Positions 1-17,964 of a DNA stretch of 64,000 nucleotides are shown in pieces. The notes under the pieces were generated by a model, which was given only the letters and a program-made list of their open reading frames with translations, ran no database searches and had not been told where the DNA came from. This DNA is from Hepsetus odoe. Its lineage: Eukaryota > Chordata > Actinopteri > Characiformes > Hepsetidae. Each line of letters starts with the position of its first letter. Position 1 is the stretch's first letter. Where the stretch lies: contig CM029380.1 of assembly GCA_017165825.1 (NCBI GenBank), positions 2,791,102 to 2,855,101 on the forward strand. Direction: 5' to 3'. The translations under genes were made by a program, and so were the position numbers.

Positions 1-907
1 CATACTTCTATTTAGTTTTTAAAGGGCTTGATATGTCAGAATAGACCAAAGAGCACCAGTGGTGAGCTCAGTGAATTATATGAAGCATTTTTACCCTGCA
101 CTAAATTCACATAAACTAGACTAAACTAACTTTTTAAGATTCTGCTTGTCTTGTATTAAAACATGCAGGTGTTTACGTACAGGCTGTATCCAAAATCTGC
201 TCAGGAAAACATATTATGGCATAAATGATCCCAATTACTAACAGCTATCATCCTAATGCCACCTCTGTTCTGGATCCTCTCGTTTTTTACTCTTTAGTCT
301 GTTGCGTAGTGTTACTGCAGGTTGTTTAAGCTTTCCCAAGTGTCATTGTGTCAGTTTGGTCTAGAGGACAGGTTGTCCATTTGGAACGTCGGGTCATACA
401 CTGGACAAACAGTTTTGAAACTAAAAATAAACTCTTGCATAACTGTTGGCTGCTTCCTCCAGTGGTGGTGTTCCTTCAGTAATTATACTCAGTCTCTTCC
501 AGCCAGACATATGTGCTTCCTGGTGTTTCACTTATTTTGAGGAAACTTTAGGAAGTATCAGACTTGCCTAAAGACACCTAAACTGCTAAAATGACTCCGC
601 CTCTTTTAACATGATTCATTTTATTATTTTCATTATATTTATATAATTAATTTATAGAATTTTATTTAATCCTGTCCAAGAATCTAGGCTTCGATTTAAG
701 AAGCAAAGGTTACAAATTGAGTTTAGGTGGTACAACTTTGAATTTTAAAGCTATTGGGACAAGAAGATATCATTCATTGAAAATGTTTCACCTACGAAGG
801 TCATAAGAACTTGTTATTGGAGATATAAGGTTTTGTCTTGACAGCAACGGTGTAAAGAGCAGTAGTTCTTAGCTGTTAAATATTATGACGCTCTGTCTTT
901 CTGTCAG
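1..907 (+). other. clpx intron (upstream of first visible exon)
   Basis: AT-rich sequence ends in a polypyrimidine tract and CAG acceptor just before 908. I see no exon encoding the upstream CxxC pair of the ClpX zinc finger here, so the preceding clpx exon must lie beyond the window edge. A short frame at 322-540 has no recognisable protein similarity. Confidence 0.7.
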
Positions 908-8292
<7,385 letters not shown>

Positions 8293-9870
8293 AACCAGCC
8301 GACGTAAAGAAAACCAATTATTTAAGCTACAAAAGGTGTTTATTTCAGCCTAATATGTTATTATTCGCCACGGGTCCATTACACAGATGATGTATCCCTG
8401 CAGGATCTGTTCTAACGAGTGTGTGAGCTGTAAGCGGAGAAGGACGAATCGTTTGGAACCAGATGCAATCTGTTAGCTAACTGAGAAACTTAATGTAAAG
8501 AAACGATTTTACTCTATATTAAACACATTTGATTTTTATGAAAAGTTACGTTAGTTTTGAGTGAAATGGAGACACGGAGGTTTCCTCAAACTCACGAAAC
8601 CTGTTTTCCTGAAGTTGTTAAACATGTGCTGGTCATCAGTGTGTTTTTGTTTATTTCTACCAACCAAGGTTCTTTTTCTTCATGCCGTGAAAGGCAGTGA
8701 TCTCCATGTCGGTGTGTTAAGGCAGGTTCTTATCAAGATGTCTTTGTAAGGGGGTTTAATAGCTCCGTATTTCAGTATCCGCTGCTGCCAATGATCTTAC
8801 TCTTCATGCTGCAGTATTTTCGTGCATGGATGTCTCTCTCCATGCGCTGCTTCAGTTGGGAAGCTAAAGACCCTGCAGGAAAATGTGAGAAATGTCTCCT
8901 TGCTGTATGCACTGCATTCAGAATTCTTCCAGTCCATCACCCCAACTTTTCACTTCATCCTTTTGCATAAGGACGTGATCAAAAAGCCCAGAGGAGCTAA
9001 ATCTGTTACTCGAGAGTGATCCTCCTTCGCGTGCAGGAGAGTTAAACACCTCAGCTGTCTGAGAAACTCGTTGGCGAGTTCGTTTTAAAGGGTTGGCACA
9101 AACTGTGCAGCGTTAACTTTTCTCATGTCACCGCAGAGTCCGAACGACCTGCCAAATTGTGAGAAAGCACACTAGTCTGTTAGGAACAGATTTTTTTTTA
9201 AGGGGTTCCAGCTTTCACCGCTGAGGCCACGTGTCCTGATTTCTCAGAATAAGTTTCGATCTAGGATCATCAGCTTCAGGGTTTGATCTGACATTCTTTT
9301 TAGATCTTCCATTAGATGGTTGCACAATACAGTTGTGCAAAAGTTTGGGTGCCCTTTGTTCATACAGAGTCTGTCCCCTTTCCATATTTTAATGCACGAA
9401 TACTATACGCCTCATTCAATATTAAGGAGACGTAAAATAATGGAGCGCAGAAGTGACTTCTGACTAGTCACGTTTTACTTTCGTGAGCATCCTGACCAAT
9501 CCCAGATGAGGGTTTTTTTTTTTTGATGAATCATGGTATTTATTTAATTGATATTTTAGTTTGGCCCTGATGGTGCAGTCTCATCTTTGATCTCGTCACA
9601 TTCGATAGATTTTTGAGTTTCAATTTTTAATATATTGAAAAGCGCATCTGAGTAGCAATGAGATTGCAATGCTAATTTTATTTCAGCTCCATGACCTGAT
9701 GGATGGGTGTCCCAGCTTTACAGGAGCGTCATGGATTGTTAATCGCTTTATTGATCCTAGATCGACTCCTTTACTCTGAGATGTTTAATAGACCTGATTC
9801 CAGGCCTGTTTAGTCTTTTGTAGGCTGTCTTGTAAAAATTGGATGGAATAATAAAAACTGTCCTTCACTT
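8293..9870 (+). other. Probable clpx 3' UTR with poly(A) signal
   Basis: Sequence after the clpx stop contains no further credible coding exon. An AATAAA hexamer at 9850-9855, followed by a T/G-rich stretch, is a plausible cleavage signal. The 3' end is inferred. A stretch at 9318-9352 resembling the ends of Tc1-type elements (TTGTGCAAAAGTTTGGGTGC) lies within it. Confidence 0.5.
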
Positions 9871-10446
9871 TCCAACGGGCTCTGAGTTCATTTCTCCCAC
9901 ATTATTAATCGATTGTCTCTTGTTCTTGGTAAAATGGATGTTTCATTGCATCCCACCAGTTTTATGGTCTTGAATAGAAATCCTTCCAGCACTGGGATGT
10001 GGGAGCCTGTCCCATGTGGAAGAGAAACAGGACACCAGTCCCGTCTTAGAGCACACACACAGACACAGGACAACAGCAAGAACTTGGGCCATCCTAACTG
10101 GGAATCCAAAACCTTCTTGTTAGGTGAAATCTTACCACCACACTAATGACCCACCTCTTGCCGGTTTTCTGTTCTAAATAATGCCTCAAGACAATTTCAT
10201 GCTGCCATAAAGTCTCCCAAACAATCTCATATTGGCAAGAACGTTGAGGAAAAACATACTTCTAACCATTATAAGTGTTTTTAATACAGATGGCTTGGAG
10301 CACCAGTGATGTGTCTTCAGGCTGGATTTCTTAAAAAATATATATATATATTTTTTAAATCTTTTTCACATACCACACACACTGCTGGTGACCTTTAATA
10401 GAAAAGTTTTATTTGCACAATAAATCCATGTTTAAATCCATTTTTT

Positions 10447-10652
10447 GGGTGGTGGTGGTCTAGTGGTAGCTACTTGTTTGTGGTCCTATGGCCTGAAAAG
10501 GTCCCAGGTTCAAATCCCACCTCTGCCACTACCACCACTGGGTCCCTGAGCAAGACCCTTAACCCTGAGTGTCTCCAGGGGGGACTGTCCCTGTGATTAG
10601 GAACTGGAAGTCGCTCTGGATAAGAGCGTCTGTTAAATGCCGTAAATGTAAA
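10447..10652 (+). repeat. tRNA-derived SINE, family A
   Basis: A well-preserved copy with head GGTGGTGGTCTAGTGG, B-box-like GGTTCAAATCCC, and tail GGATAAGAGCGTCTGTTAAA followed by TAAATG units. Related AT-rich TTTGCACAAT(T)AATCCATG motifs flank it on both sides (about 10411-10440 and 10690-10790), suggesting insertion into an older imperfect tandem repeat. Confidence 0.9.
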
Positions 10653-10984
10653 TGTTTACATGCACTAGATTGCACATGTTTATTTGAGCACAAACTGCAT
10701 TTTTGCACAATTAATCCATGTTTATATTGTATGAAATTGCACAAATGTGTATTTGCACAATTAAAGCATATTTACGTTGTACAAAACTGCACAACACAGT
10801 CCAATTCAGTCATAGACGCATTTTTGCAAATTTGTATTATTAATATTATTCTGGCTCATTGGCTAATGCTTATTCAGATCAATTTTTGTGACGTCACAAA
10901 ACCAGCACATTTACATGTATCTGCTGTGCAGCACCTGCCTTTAAATACAACTCAGCAACCTGTGAGCGCACTCCTCCAAGTACC

Positions 10985-11122
10985 CTAGATTCCACTGTCC
11001 ACTCGGATTGGGACGCGCCCCAAAGACTCCCAATCCGGAAGTGACGGAGTGTGTCTCCGTTTTGAGGGACGCGCGTCGGTGGATCTTTCAGCAGCGAGGG
11101 ACGCGCACCGATCAGAGAGGAC
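10985..11122 (+). promoter_or_regulatory. pdcd7 promoter and 5' leader (predicted)
   Basis: A CpG-rich block sits directly before the pdcd7 start. It contains an inverted CCAAT (ATTGG, 11007-11011) and an ETS-type CCGGAAGTG overlapping a CRE-like TGACG (11035-11046). No TATA box is seen. This fits a housekeeping TATA-less promoter, with transcription likely beginning near 11045; the start site is inferred only. Confidence 0.6.
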
Positions 11123-14097
11123 ATGGACAAACCCCAGCCTTTTCCGGACCCACAGAGTCACGGATCTGCTCAGCAGGGAGGGTTTGTGGCGGGCGCGCCT
11201 CCCGGCTCGGTCCCAATCCCACCGCCGCCTTGGTCCCTGCAGCCAGGACACTGGACCCCGTTTCAGCCGCCGGGGGGACCACCTATGTACCCTCATCCTC
11301 CTCCACATCTTCCTCCTCATCCTCCTCCGTTTGACCTGAGCAGACCTCCACCTGGGTATTTTGGGGAGCAGCAGCCTGGGCCTTGGTCCCATCCTTCCGG
11401 CAGGGGGCAGCAGCATCAAGTACTCGACAGGGGGCAGTTTGACCAGGGGGTCCCTTTTACACCTTTTGGACCTCCACCACCACTCCAGCCTAGATTTCAG
11501 CCAGTCAGGCCGGGCCTAAACTTCAGTGAAGATCACCATGAACCACCCAGCACTTTCCAGATTCCACCAGGTGAGTCCCACAGGTATACAGGTGACTCTT
11601 TAACACACTCACAGTACTGCACCCTACTCTACACACACACATGCACAGTGTAGGACAGGGTCATCATCTTGGTGTCATATTTGTTGCTGAGGGCTGGTGG
11701 TCCAATTTCATTGGACAGTGTGACTGCTTGTTCTACTGGACATCTGACAACGTTTGACTCTTTATCTCTAAAGGAAGCAGCACCAAGCCAGTGGTGGAGG
11801 ATGAAGAGGCCAAGCAGGGGTGGCAAGACGAGCAGTGGGTTCAAGGCTTCCTGAAGAGAAGAGCCAAACAATCAGCCGCACCCCAGCCAACTGCTGCTGG
11901 ACTGTCTGTCTTTGACTTCAAACAGAAGCTGAGCGGTGCCGTCCAGACGCTGTCCGAGCTGTCCCGGCTTTGCCAGACATTAAAAGATAACTTGGAGAAC
12001 GAGGCGGCATGGAGTGAGTCGTACAGCCGGGCGATGGAGCTGAGGAGCAGCCTGCAGGAGAGGCTGGCGGCCCTGCAGGACAGAGAGGTCATCGAGAGGG
12101 TGCAGAAGAAGCTGGAGTTGATCAAGAAGAAACGGGCCCGCTTGCGCAGGAGGAAGGCGGAGCGGGCCGAGGAGAAACAGGATGAGGAGAGGAGGGCTGC
12201 AGAGAGAGCGGCGGCCATAGACAAGTTCCAGATGAAGCAGATACAAGCGCTGGAGGAGAAGAACAGGGTGAGGGCGCTCTCGCAACGTGCATGTGCAGGC
12301 AGATGAGCAGCCGAGGCCACTCAGGTTTTGCATTGAAGCGACTGCGATTGTCCACAAATGCAAATCAAATCAGAGATTTTGGGTCATGGGTTTGAGTCCT
12401 TGAGCAGTAGGTTGCTCTGGGGTACCCTTGAGCAAGGTACCGTCCCCATCACTGCTCCCCGGGTGCTGGATATGACTGCCCATTGCTGTGCGTTGCGTCT
12501 GGGTTAAACACAGTGGATGCATTTCGTCATGTTGCCTAAAGCACATATGAATCGTGAATATTTGCCCCAATTTTCAGGAGCGTGAGCTGAAGCTTGCTGC
12601 TGACGCTGTGCTGTCTGAGGTGAGGAAGAAACAGGCTGATGCTAAGCGAATGACGGACATCCTCAAGGCTCTGGAAAAGCTGAGGAAACTCCGTAAAGAG
12701 GCTGCGTCCAGGAGAGGTGACTGATTCTCACTGTGGACCCCTGTCCAAAAAAGCACATATACATACATGAATAAAATACTGTCTAATAGTCTTCATGCAC
12801 CCCTGATTTCTTTACATTTTGCTTGGTAATACGTAGTGTAATATGTACTATCATATGCCTATGATATCTTATCTTATCTCTGGCATACTCCCCAAGGAGA
12901 TGGGAAGATGTGTTAAAGCTGAAAAGTGGGAAAGGTTTAAAGTGGTTCAAACCATCGTCCACCCAGCATTCAGCTTCACCAGAATACTTATCACCATCCT
13001 GACTATATATATATATATATATATATGTATTGTGAAAAAATGCTGTAAACAAAGAACACTTTCAGAAATGGAAGTGTTAATCATGTATTTTCATCAATCA
13101 ACAAAATGCATTGAATGAACAAAAGAGAATCGAAATCAAATCAATATTTGTTGTGACCACCCTTTGCCTTCAAAACAGCATCAGTTCTTCTAGGTACACT
13201 TGGTTTTTGAGGGAACTCGGCCAGTAGGTCGTTCTAAACATCTTGGAGAACGAACCACAGATCTTCTGTAGATGTAGCTTCCTCACATCCTTCTGTCTCT
13301 TCATGTGATCCAGACACACTGGATGATGTTGAGATCAGGGCTCTGTGGGGCCAGAAGAACTGATGCTGGTTTGAAGGCAAAAGGTAGTAACACCAAATAT
13401 TGATTTGATTTAGATTTTTCTTTTGTTCCCTCACTTTGTATTTTGTAAATTGATCAAAATCAATCAAAAACACTTCCATTTCTGAAAGCATTCTCTTTCA
13501 CACCTGCCTAAAACGTTTGCACAGCACTGTGTAAACACATTTTATATTTGTGTGTGTGTGTGTGTGTACTAGACTTCATTTGATCAGACTTAATTTAAGC
13601 CAAGCTTGGCCACCCTAAAACTGATTTTCCGTTAGACATTTTTCACTTTCTTCGTTCCTGGCAGGCATGTTTCCAGAGAAGGAGTGTGACGAGGTGTTTG
13701 AGGGCCACCTGGTGCGTCTGAGGAGCCTGATCAGAAAGCGCACTGCCGTCTACGGGGCGGAGGAGAAAGCCCTGAGGGTCATGCTGGAGGGAGAGCAGGA
13801 GGAGGAGCGCAAACGAGACCGGGAAAAAAGACTGAAGAAAGAAAGAGAAAAGCTGCTGCTTAAGAAACAGGAGATAGACACCATGCTGTTTGGAGGTGAT
13901 TAACTAGTAATGTTGTCTGAACTTGATGCTTCTATGATTCTGTAAAGCTGCTTCCTTTGTTGTGGGTGTTTTTCAGTCGCCACAAGTCGGCAGCGTTATC
14001 CTAGTTAATCCAGAAGAATGAAGATAGTATTTTATGGCCTCCTGTTGAAGTTTTTTTGCTTGAAAACCTGCTGGTATGTTTGCTTTAATGAGCTGGC

Positions 14098-14139
<42 letters not shown>

Positions 14140-15205
14140 CCTTCATCAGCTGAACTGCCTCCTGGTCATCTACTTCAGCCGTTCCTAGATTACTACACAC
14201 AGGCAGAGCGCTCCCTGCCTGCCCTGATCCAAATAAGGTGAACAAACAGACTTCGTACAGAATTACCAACAATACTGCCTTCAAAAGTCACTCCATATGT
14301 GATGTGTTACATAAAGGAATATGAAAAAGTTTGCGCACCCCTGCTCAAATGGTGTTTCGTTTTTTTTGTAAGAATACATTCTCTAGCTGGACACACTTCT
14401 GACCACTTTATATCCAAGAATACTGTTTATTTGCAGAATTTAGCTTCAAATCTCAAGGCATTTTGTTTTTTTGTTTTTTTTTTTTGATGTTACACTCAGT
14501 AGGGACTGGCCGATGAAGCCATGCGAATCCAGTTCAGCAGTGCTTTCATACAAAAGTCACTGATTCAAACATGATCAAACTCTTACTGGTGCTTTGGGGA
14601 AGTATGAGGCCTGACCAACATCAGACAATTACAGTACATTCATTCTCGTTGGGTGTGACGAGGATGGGCAGGATTAGAAATGAGTATATTAGAGGGACAG
14701 ATCAGGTTGGGTGTTGTGGAAACAAAGTTAGAGCAGCAAGGTTGCGTTGGGTTGAACACGTCCAGAGGAGAGACGAGGATGATGAAGAAGGATCTGCCAG
14801 GAAAGAGGAGAAGAGGAAGACCGAAGAGGAGGTTTATGGACGTGGTGAGAGAGGACATGCAGGTGATTGGTTTGAAGCAGGAAGATGCAGAGGACAGGAA
14901 GAAATGGAGCCGGTGGATCCGCTGTGGCAACCCCTAAACGGGAGCAGCTGAAAGAAAAAGAAGTGTTAATGTCTAACATTTTGAATCAAACTTGGGAAAG
15001 ATCTTTTTATTGTATGGCTACAAGATCTTCTAAAAAAAAAATACATAAAAATGTTTTATTTTAGGTTTCTATTTCTTCTCGCAGGAGAGAATGGGACCAG
15101 TTTCTGGTTCCAGTGGATCATCCTGATGGCACATCGATCCCTCAGGGCTGGGTTCTTCCAGACCCTCCTGCTGATGACATCTGGGCCACCGCTCTGGAGA
15201 AGTGA
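11123..15205 (+). CDS. pdcd7: pdcd7, U11/U12 minor spliceosome 59K protein
   Basis: Six exons, 11123-11570, 11774-12267, 12578-12716, 13665-13895, 14150-14237 and 15085-15205, join in phase into 506 residues. Residues 1-149 are rich in Pro, Gly and His with PPP and PHPPP runs. About 195-430 is a charged Arg/Lys/Glu coiled coil containing KKLELIKKKRARLRRRKAE. The C-terminus carries WDQFLVPVDHPDG and ends in DDIWATALEK, closely matching the end of human PDCD7 (485 residues as recalled). The family is a component of the U11/U12 di-snRNP, which recognises minor introns in the nucleus. The chosen ATG is the first in the leader and lies 77 bases after the ETS/CRE block. The long first exon and C-terminal box make the call firm. 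Confidence 0.95.
12378..12545 (+). repeat. tRNA-derived SINE, family B, 5' truncated
   Basis: It begins near a degraded B box (TGGGTTTGAGTCC) and continues through GAGCAAGGTACCGTCCCCAT and the GGGTTAAA body. It lies between pdcd7 exons 2 and 3. Confidence 0.8.
13003..13026. repeat. AT dinucleotide microsatellite
   Basis: About twelve AT units lie directly beside a foldback Tc1-type element in a pdcd7 intron. TA-rich sites are the usual Tc1 targets. Confidence 0.85.
13030..13537. mobile_element. Foldback Tc1-type element with decayed transposase relic
   Basis: The left arm (13053-13205) and right arm (13360-13500) are imperfect inverted copies of each other, sharing ACTTTCAGAAATGGAAGTGT and its complement. 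The right end carries the Tc1-like terminal repeat CACCTGCCTAAAACGTTTGC plus ACAGCACTGTG; the left terminal repeat is missing. Between the arms, on the minus strand, is a short decayed stretch similar to the C-terminal part of Tc1 transposases (EEATSTEDLW). It cannot encode an active enzyme. It is intronic in pdcd7. Confidence 0.75.
14102..14139. repeat. TG dinucleotide microsatellite next to pdcd7 exon 5
   Basis: About eighteen TG units end only about 10 bases before the CAG acceptor of the exon at 14150, occupying the usual polypyrimidine position. Confidence 0.9.
14640..14955 (+). mobile_element. Non-LTR retrotransposon (LINE) 3' end relic
   Basis: Two reading frames joined by frameshifts encode pieces typical of the C-terminus of fish LINE polyproteins: RIRNEYIRGTDQV, LRWVEHVQRRDED, and then GRPKRRFMDVVREDMQV with EDAEDRKKW. 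Similar relics sit at 20937-21280 (-), 35785-36005 (-) and 47930-48200 (-). The clade (RTE-like) is a guess. It is frameshifted and inactive, in the last pdcd7 intron. Confidence 0.75.
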
Positions 15206-15855
15206 AGCTGTGGAAGTGTCAAATCACATGCACGAGCACTTCGCGTTGAAACAGCAGTGTATGAGGTTTTTACGTGAACGTAATGCAAATGCATTTAAAG
15301 GAATCAAAAGCAATGGTTTGCTCTCTTTTTGGCCTGTTCTTCAATACAGTAACACAACAAACATAATTCAGATCTGGTGCATATGAGAGATCCACCCATG
15401 TCATTATGCATTTAGTTATAAACAGGTTATTACGGTGTAGTAAACATTTAAATCATTTTTGATCAGTAAAGCTCAAAAATTGGTGCCCATTAAAATGTCA
15501 CGTACGAAAAGCTCATCAACTGGTTTGTAAATGTTATTTAAAGCTTGTGCGTAATTATTCACCCTTAATGTAGCTTCAGGTAAAGTCTCTGGATGAAGCA
15601 CTAATTACACACTTAAAAGTGCCCTGAAATCTAATGATCTCCAGGAACCTCTCTGGATTTGGTGAACTGTATTCAGAAAGCATTAGTGATTACACCTTCC
15701 GCTTGGTGGTTGGCCAGCATTTCTTTGAATTGTTAACGATGGCCGTGTTATGTTTACACCTGTTCTGTACAGATGAACATATTTTTTTTATATCAATACA
15801 AATGACTGTCAGTTTTAGGACTGTTAAAGGTCAATAAAATGGTTTAAACAGTTTA
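15206..15855 (+). other. pdcd7 3' UTR with poly(A) signal
   Basis: An AATAAA at 15833-15838 followed by a TG-rich stretch is the best cleavage signal after the pdcd7 stop. No other gene is seen here. Confidence 0.6.
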
Positions 15856-15939
15856 CTTGAGTGTGTGTGTGTGTGTATATGTAAAGGTGCCAGGTGAACA
15901 GTTGATGTGAGGTGTTATGTCAGTGGATTAGTGGAGCAG

Positions 15940-16034
15940 AGAGTGTTAGTGTTGTCTTAAGTCCGGCACAGAGACAAAAGCATTGCACACACTCGGACGC
16001 CTGAGCCCTGAGACCACACGCACTCAGGAAACAG
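15940..16034 (+). promoter_or_regulatory. Candidate non-coding first exon of ubap1l
   Basis: The ubap1l start exon is preceded by a strong acceptor (TTTTTGTCAG at 17948), so an upstream untranslated exon is expected. The block ending GGAAACAG followed by GTAGGAGAT (donor after 16034) is the best candidate seen in the interval after pdcd7. This is inference from splice signals only. Confidence 0.3.
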
Positions 16035-16039
16035 GTAGG

Positions 16040-17940
16040 AGATACAGATTTGTGCATGTTTTTCATCTGCTTGCTACTTTGCTTCAAGGGTCTGAGCTTC
16101 ACTGCAGAAAACGAGAAACGTGTTCTTGAAGTTGGGAACCTTTTTGGCCCGAGACCTTTTTGTGTAACCGAAGCAAACTTTTTGTTTAAGAAACAGTCTG
16201 AGTGTGCAGTCAGGGAGTAATTTCGTTTGACTGATTTTGTCTATAAATGGTCTAAACTGTATGTCAGGTGTTCTTCTTGAGACACCGACTGGATGAAAGG
16301 TGGTCATGCATCTTTTGCTCATGCGGTGGTGGTTTATGTGATGATTCCCTCCATTTGAACAAACATGGGGTTACTTGGGGAATAAATATTTGAGCTTAAT
16401 CATTTACAAACTTTTTATGAGCTGTCTGTGAAGTAAGACTCTAAAAATGGCAGTGAATTGTTTGCATGTTAGTTTCAAAGCAGAGAACCTTCTTCACTGG
16501 TTCAGATGATTTCGTAGCTGAGTAGTTATGGGTTGGCGATTGTATGACAGTTGATTAGGTCATCCGCCAGTTTTCAGTTCCAGTTTGTCTTCGCAGGCTG
16601 AGGAATTGCCTCATAGATGAGCTGAAGACTGTTGAAGACACCATTTTTTTTAACTTTCCATCATTTCATTCTCCCTCACAAAAAGGAAAACAACTTAAGA
16701 GCTTACCGAGCAGCTGGCAGCTAAGACCCAGGCTTGGTTTTAAAGTCAGGAACCATCTGCTTTGGGGAATATCTGTAGTGACTGGTCAGAGGGCTGCGCT
16801 GAGCACATTTCTTGACGTTCTGCCATGGACTTTGACGACCGTCAGTGGATCCGCTTGGCCAGCTGACTCTTCTGGTAGAGGCTTTACCAGGCTGTCAATG
16901 CTTTGAACCCAATTTAGATGAAGATTAGGCTGTAAATTTATATGATCGATAATGAGTCCAATCACACCTTAAAAACCCGTCAATTAGCAAATACGATTAC
17001 CAGTTCATGACTATTTTAACCTTCACAACAGGTATGACAAAGAATTTCCATTGGCTCAGACAGTCTTGACTGTGGTTTAAAAGAGATGGATGCTTCACTG
17101 GCAAGATTTCTGCCAAATGGTCTGGTGTCACCATGGTCCAATATATCACTTGTCCGATAAAACTGGCTATTTGGTTTCCATGAACTGATCATATTCTGAT
17201 GTGGGGTAGCAGCATGTGCCCATTTCTCAATCTGGCCAATAAAATGATCGGACGTTTTACAGACCATTGTTGAATAATTTTAACAATATCTACACCCAGG
17301 AACATATCAGCCCGTCAACCGTTTCTATCATCCAAGTGATGCATCGTTGAGCGTGGTAAACGATGGTCTCTGGCACTGTGATTTTTTTGGACTAATATTT
17401 ATATATATATCAGTCTAGCCCAACACGGAACTACCTCCCTGGTCCAGCTGATCTGGAATCAATGTCTCTTATATATGTATCAGCTGATCTGGAATCAACG
17501 TCTCTCTTATGCTTATCAACAACTTCTTCTGAAAGTTTGAGTTGATACAAACTCTGATAAGTTGGCGTGTTGCAGTGCATCAGGTAATGTCTGCGAGACG
17601 GTCCAGAAGGCCAAGTCTCTGTAATCTCTAATCCCTAATCCTGTTTACTGCCCACTATGGTGTAATGGAACAAACTATAATAGCAAGGAAATGTTGTCTA
17701 CACATGCAGGAATGTTCTGAGCAACATCAGAGTGAAACCCTTGCTTGCTTGTTTTATATTGTTTATGTTCTTAGGAAATCACATGATGCCTTGTTCAGAG
17801 TGTGCACTTTATCTTCTCATAAATAAAGTATACCAGTAAAAAATTCCTGCCAACAGTAAATGTAATAATATGAAACTTTTTGGTGATATCCAAAAATGGT
17901 AAATGAACACATGTATTTGACCTTGAAAGTATTTTTCCTT
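16040..17940. other. Interval before ubap1l coding start; nothing recognised
   Basis: Likely the first ubap1l intron. I see no credible coding exon, RNA gene or family A/B SINE in it. A near-repeat, TCAGCTGATCTGGAATCAA-like, occurs twice around 17445-17500. Confidence 0.5.
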
Positions 17941-17964
17941 TTTGTCAGACCAGTTACAGTGAGA

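Noticed and set aside
11841..12320. Minus-strand frames of 159 and 127 codons over pdcd7 exon 2
   Set aside because: They are antisense to a well-supported coiled-coil coding exon; the Leu/Ser-rich composition is the mirror of Glu/Lys/Arg codons.
14640..14955. A functional reverse transcriptase gene
   Set aside because: Only the C-terminal tail is present, split by frameshifts; no RT palm motif is visible.
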